A stretch of 34,492 nt of DNA. Origin: CAYSBE01 sp964429245. GTDB taxonomy: Bacteria; Bacteroidota; Bacteroidia; UKL13-3. Of this stretch, positions 32,341 through 34,492 are shown piece after piece. Position numbers and translations under genes: made by a program. The stretch is from contig CAYSBE010000013.1 of the NCBI GenBank assembly GCA_964429245.1, positions 1 through 34,492 of the forward strand, in the 5' to 3' direction. A model generated the notes under the pieces. It did no database searches, was not told the origin of the DNA, and was given only the letters and a program-made list of their open reading frames with translations. Position 1 is the first letter of the stretch; every line of letters starts with the position of its first letter.

Positions 32341-33408
32341 TTAATTCTGTCTGTTAATACCCAATTTTACCGAAATTACATTTGAATATGGCAGAGATGA
32401 ATTGCTGCCGGCATTTGCCAAAGCATAGTCTACGGAAAAATTATTGATCTTTATTCCTGCACCTACACTTGGCATCATGGTATATGAGGTTTCACCGCTG
32501 ATATCTGTTTGTTGTTGTATATTCATTGTGCCTCCACGCAAGAAGACCATGTTCCTATATCCTAATTCCAATCCAATACGTGGATCCACATTAATCACTG
32601 AACTTTTAACCAATACATTTCGTTTACCATCAAAGGTTAAGTCTGCATTTAATTCAGGCAATACGGAGAATTTGTCACTAAAAAACAACCATTTCCTAGC
32701 TATACCTAATTGTATTCTTGGGGCTGTGAGTTCTAAAGAGTTTTCGGGTAGTTTATTGTTGGTTTGTAATAGTACTTGCTTATCCGATTCAGAAAAAGTG
32801 AAGCTCCACACATTGAATGTTGTAGTAACATCCCTGAGCATGGCCCCCATTTTCCATTTGTTAATTTCATATTGAGCTCCGATATCAAAACCAAATCCCC
32901 AAGCATTTGCAAAGTCGCCAACCACCCGCCTAATAATTTTTGCATTGGCTCCAACTTTCAGGTTCTTAATGCCTAGATTTCTGGCATACGAACCAATAAA
33001 TGCATAGTCAATTGCCGAAAAACTTTGTACCCGCGAATAATCTATTTGTCCGTTTTGGAATAAATTGAGCGTGTTTGGAATGTCATCTACACCAACCCTT
33101 ATGAGCGATATAGCAAGTGCACTCTGATCTGCAAATTTAAATGCCAGTGTTCCATAATCCTGTTTCACAATTCCGGCAAATTGCTCATTGTGCATCAGTG
33201 AGAGTTGAATATTGTTATTGATATCAAGTAAACCAGCCGGATTCCAGTATGCCGAAGTTGCATCATCAGTAGTAGCCAAGACTGCATTACCCATACCTGC
33301 AGCACGCGCACCAACACCTATTGACAGAAATTCATTGCTATATTTAAGAAACTGTGCATTTGCAGTTCCGCCAACAAGTAGGAGTAAAAAAAGCTTAAGT
33401 AGCTTCAT
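32341..33408 (-). CDS. PorV/PorQ-family outer-membrane protein
   Basis: A 355-residue outer-membrane barrel related to PorV and PorQ. The signal peptide (MKLLKLFLLLLVGGTANA) is followed by the family signature YSNEFLSIGVGARAAGMGNA and TSAYWNPAGLLDINNN, which shapes the barrel's N-terminal hatch. The remaining sequence is strand-rich and ends YSNVISVKLGINRQN. It is closer to the general PorV/PorQ family than to bona fide PorV, so I do not assign that symbol. A role in type IX secretion or surface attachment is plausible. Its start overlaps the upstream stop by one base. Confidence 0.88.
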   Translation of the reverse strand: MKLLKLFLLLLVGGTANAQFLKYSNEFLSIGVGARAAGMGNAVLATTDDATSAYWNPAGLLDINNNIQLSLMHNEQFAGIVKQDYGTLAFKFADQSALAISLIRVGVDDIPNTLNLFQNGQIDYSRVQSFSAIDYAFIGSYARNLGIKNLKVGANAKIIRRVVGDFANAWGFGFDIGAQYEINKWKMGAMLRDVTTTFNVWSFTFSESDKQVLLQTNNKLPENSLELTAPRIQLGIARKWLFFSDKFSVLPELNADLTFDGKRNVLVKSSVINVDPRIGLELGYRNMVFLRGGTMNIQQQTDISGETSYTMMPSVGAGIKINNFSVDYALANAGSNSSLPYSNVISVKLGINRQN

Positions 33409-34064
33409 TAAATAAATATTCGTTTTATTGATTCAAGTAGTTTATCACCATCGGCAAAATAAGTAATTTCCAATTCTGTCAAAATATTTTCAAGCTCTTT
33501 GGCGTCACTTTGACCAAGTTCTGGCAAACCTACTCTGTTCATGATTCTGTTTAACGAGTAAATAAACTTATTATTATCTGTATAGTACCTAATGTATTGT
33601 ACTTTTCTGAAGTGGTTGATTCTGTTGATATAATTATCTATTTCGTTTCCTTTATTCATTTCCAAGAAACCTCTTAATTCTGCATCATTTACACTATTCA
33701 GATCATCATAAAACTGATTTGTTAATTCCGGAAAAGTATTTACCATAATCCTATCCAGCATCAATTCGAAACAAATATGTGCAATAAACCACTTACGCTG
33801 GAAATGGATAGTAAAATTTCCAGTTGAAAATGCCTGGTTAAATATATTTGTGTGTTCTTCAAAAAATTTACTGGAGTGAAATCCTTTATCAGACAAAAGA
33901 TGCTGATAACAACCCTCAACAATATTTTCCCCGAAATTATTATGTGCATTCAATTTATTAAAATTCGGGATAGCACCCTTAAACATATCAGGCAAAATGA
34001 GTCCAATATTATAATGTTCCTGATCTTTTTTATGATCAATAATATAGTGAAGCAGGTAATTCAA
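33408..34064 (-). CDS. Hypothetical protein, weakly like acyl carrier protein phosphodiesterase (DUF479)
   Basis: A 218-residue helical protein. The N-terminus MNYLLHYIIDH, then NIGLILPDMFKGAIP, resembles the MNFLAH and GNFxAD region of AcpH-type proteins, and the histidine-bearing helix IAHICFELMLDRI also fits. Sequence agreement is weak and the active-site residues are not fully matched, so function is uncertain. The start is a TTG at 34064; an in-frame stop at 34089-34091 bounds the frame upstream and there is no ATG until about codon 27. It begins 4 bases after the small lipoprotein gene and ends overlapping the PorV/PorQ-family gene by one base. Confidence 0.65.
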   Translation of the reverse strand: MNYLLHYIIDHKKDQEHYNIGLILPDMFKGAIPNFNKLNAHNNFGENIVEGCYQHLLSDKGFHSSKFFEEHTNIFNQAFSTGNFTIHFQRKWFIAHICFELMLDRIMVNTFPELTNQFYDDLNSVNDAELRGFLEMNKGNEIDNYINRINHFRKVQYIRYYTDNNKFIYSLNRIMNRVGLPELGQSDAKELENILTELEITYFADGDKLLESIKRIFI

Positions 34065-34068
34065 TTGT

Positions 34069-34239
34069 TCAATGTCTTCCTCTTTTTTTTACCAAACCAT
34101 TCTTGTTATACTTTGCCTTATAATCTTTTCCGGGGTTATCAAATTGCGCACAATCCTTCTTCGATTTACAAGATGGCATTACAAGAATTAACGAAAATGC
34201 AATTGTAAATAGTCTGATATTTTTTATGATTTGCTTCAT
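34069..34239 (-). CDS. Small lipoprotein, 56 residues
   Basis: A short gene with a lipoprotein signal (MKQIIKNIRLFTIAFSLILV, lipobox MPSC, Cys24) followed by KSKKDCAQFDNPGKDYKAKY and a basic tail ending KKRGRH. Small lipoproteins with a CKSKK start and a basic end are frequent in Bacteroidota; their function is unknown. The sequence is bounded by a -7 box upstream and a TGA at 34069-34071. It is the first gene of the six-gene minus operon and probably drives coupled translation of the TTG-started gene 4 bases downstream. Its end contains a run of eight As. Confidence 0.72.
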   Translation of the reverse strand: MKQIIKNIRLFTIAFSLILVMPSCKSKKDCAQFDNPGKDYKAKYNKNGLVKKRGRH

Positions 34240-34250
34240 TGTATAAGATT

Positions 34251-34258
34251 CAAAAATA
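34251..34258 (-). promoter_or_regulatory. -7 box of the six-gene minus operon
   Basis: TATTTTTG on the minus strand fits TAnnTTTG and ends 11 bases before the lipoprotein ATG. It overlaps the T-tract of the preceding terminator, so the operon starts immediately where the H1-like transcript ends. Confidence 0.5.
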
Positions 34259-34291
34259 AAAAAAGTCTCGTAACAATGTTACGAGACTTTT
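34259..34291 (-). terminator. Terminator of the histone H1-like gene
   Basis: AAAAGTCTCGTAAC and GTTACGAGACTTTT form a perfect 14-bp stem around a 3-base loop. On the minus strand a run of seven Ts follows, and the stop of the H1-like gene is 26 bases before the stem. Confidence 0.92.
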
Positions 34292-34317
34292 GATTTGAAA
34301 GATAACTTATCCTAAAA

Positions 34318-34492
34318 TTATTTCTTCTTAGGAGCAGCCTTCTTTGCAGCAGCTTTCTTTGCAGCAGCTTTCTTAGGAGCAGCTTTCTTTGCAGCAGCTT
34401 TCTTAGGAGCAGCTTTCTTTGCAGCAGCTTTCTTAGGAGCAGCTTTCTTTGCAGCAGCTTTCTTAGGAGCAGCTTTCTTTGCAGCAGCTTTC
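34318..34492 (-). CDS. Histone H1-like Lys/Ala/Pro-rich protein, C-terminal end (partial)
   Basis: The minus strand is open from the window edge to a TAA at 34318-34320. All 57 visible codons are Lys, Ala or Pro, arranged as APKKAAAKKA repeats and ending KKAAPKKK. Such tails occur on bacterial histone H1-like proteins and on some extended HU proteins, where they bind DNA through charge. The N-terminal domain that would decide between these lies outside the window. Each unit is encoded by an identical 30-bp DNA repeat. A strong terminator follows the stop. Confidence 0.8.
   Translation of the reverse strand, partial: KAAAKKAAPKKAAAKKAAPKKAAAKKAAPKKAAAKKAAPKKAAAKKAAAKKAAPKKK
34351..34492. repeat. 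Perfect 30-bp tandem repeat (4 full copies plus 22 bases)
   Basis: The unit, positions 34351-34380, recurs without a single change at 34381, 34411 and 34441, and again for the 22 bases from 34471 to the window end. It encodes a 10-residue Lys/Ala/Pro unit on the minus strand. Direct head-to-tail copies without spacers exclude a CRISPR array. The full length is unknown because the array is cut by the window. Confidence 0.95.

Noticed and set aside
34069..34091. Programmed frameshift joining the lipoprotein and the ACP-phosphodiesterase-like protein
   Set aside because: A +1 shift would be needed, poly-A slippage usually favours -1, and each product has its own family-like start and end. Kept only as a possible length-variation site.
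34351..34492. CRISPR-like array
   Set aside because: The copies are head to tail with no spacers and stay in frame as a Lys/Ala/Pro coding repeat.

Overview
The window is a chromosomal stretch from a member of the Bacteroidota. The lineage shows in the type IX secretion and gliding genes (porQ, a second PorV/PorQ-family barrel, gldD, gldE), a C-terminal type IX sorting tail on a secreted protein, a TonB receptor paired with a DUF4249 lipoprotein, the mutY-ssb-gldE-gldD order, and TAnnTTTG-type -7 promoter boxes with little use of Shine-Dalgarno sequences. The DNA is AT-rich. I cannot place it below phylum with confidence; a Chitinophagales/Saprospirales-like relative is a guess. Most of the window is core chromosome. 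I see no insertion sequence, prophage, tRNA, rRNA or CRISPR array.

Layout. 1-1394: the 3' end of a pyruvate dehydrogenase E2 gene, then about 590 bp without a gene that holds inverted repeats and a second copy of the last codons of E2. 1395-4411 (minus): a manganese operon of a DtxR/MntR regulator, an Nramp transporter fused to a universal stress protein domain, and a cysteine-cluster protein, with a palindromic operator at the promoter. 4518-5424: a 54-residue membrane protein and a membrane zinc peptidase. 5720-6601: an isolated, very AT-rich secreted protein lying between terminators. 6836-8619: porQ and cmk. 8675-10576: divergent efp and pepT. 10613-14480: an outer-membrane barrel protein, a UbiA-like membrane protein and ftsK. 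14639-18430: a DUF7935-like protein, the large subunit of a two-subunit methylmalonyl-CoA mutase, and a 5'-nucleotidase split into two genes in reversed order.

18431-20105: DnaA boxes and dnaA. 20140-23622 (minus): a MazG-like protein, then an HU, TPR, 29-residue basic protein and RNase G cluster. 23821-27242: mutY, ssb, gldE, gldD. 27293-30574: a TonB-dependent receptor and its DUF4249 lipoprotein. 30584-34239 (minus): six tightly packed genes (small lipoprotein, an ACP-phosphodiesterase-like protein, a PorV/PorQ-family protein, an outer-membrane barrel, NUDIX, DinB). 34318-34492: the C-terminal end of a lysine/alanine/proline histone H1-like protein, made of a perfect 30-bp tandem repeat that runs off the window.

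I did not find a clear new multi-gene defence or mobile system. The observations most worth a second look are the duplicated E2 gene tail with the repeat-rich insert, the split 5'-nucleotidase whose halves carry different export signals, the EF-P with asparagine at the usual modification site, the perfect tandem repeat at the right edge, and the compact six-gene envelope operon.
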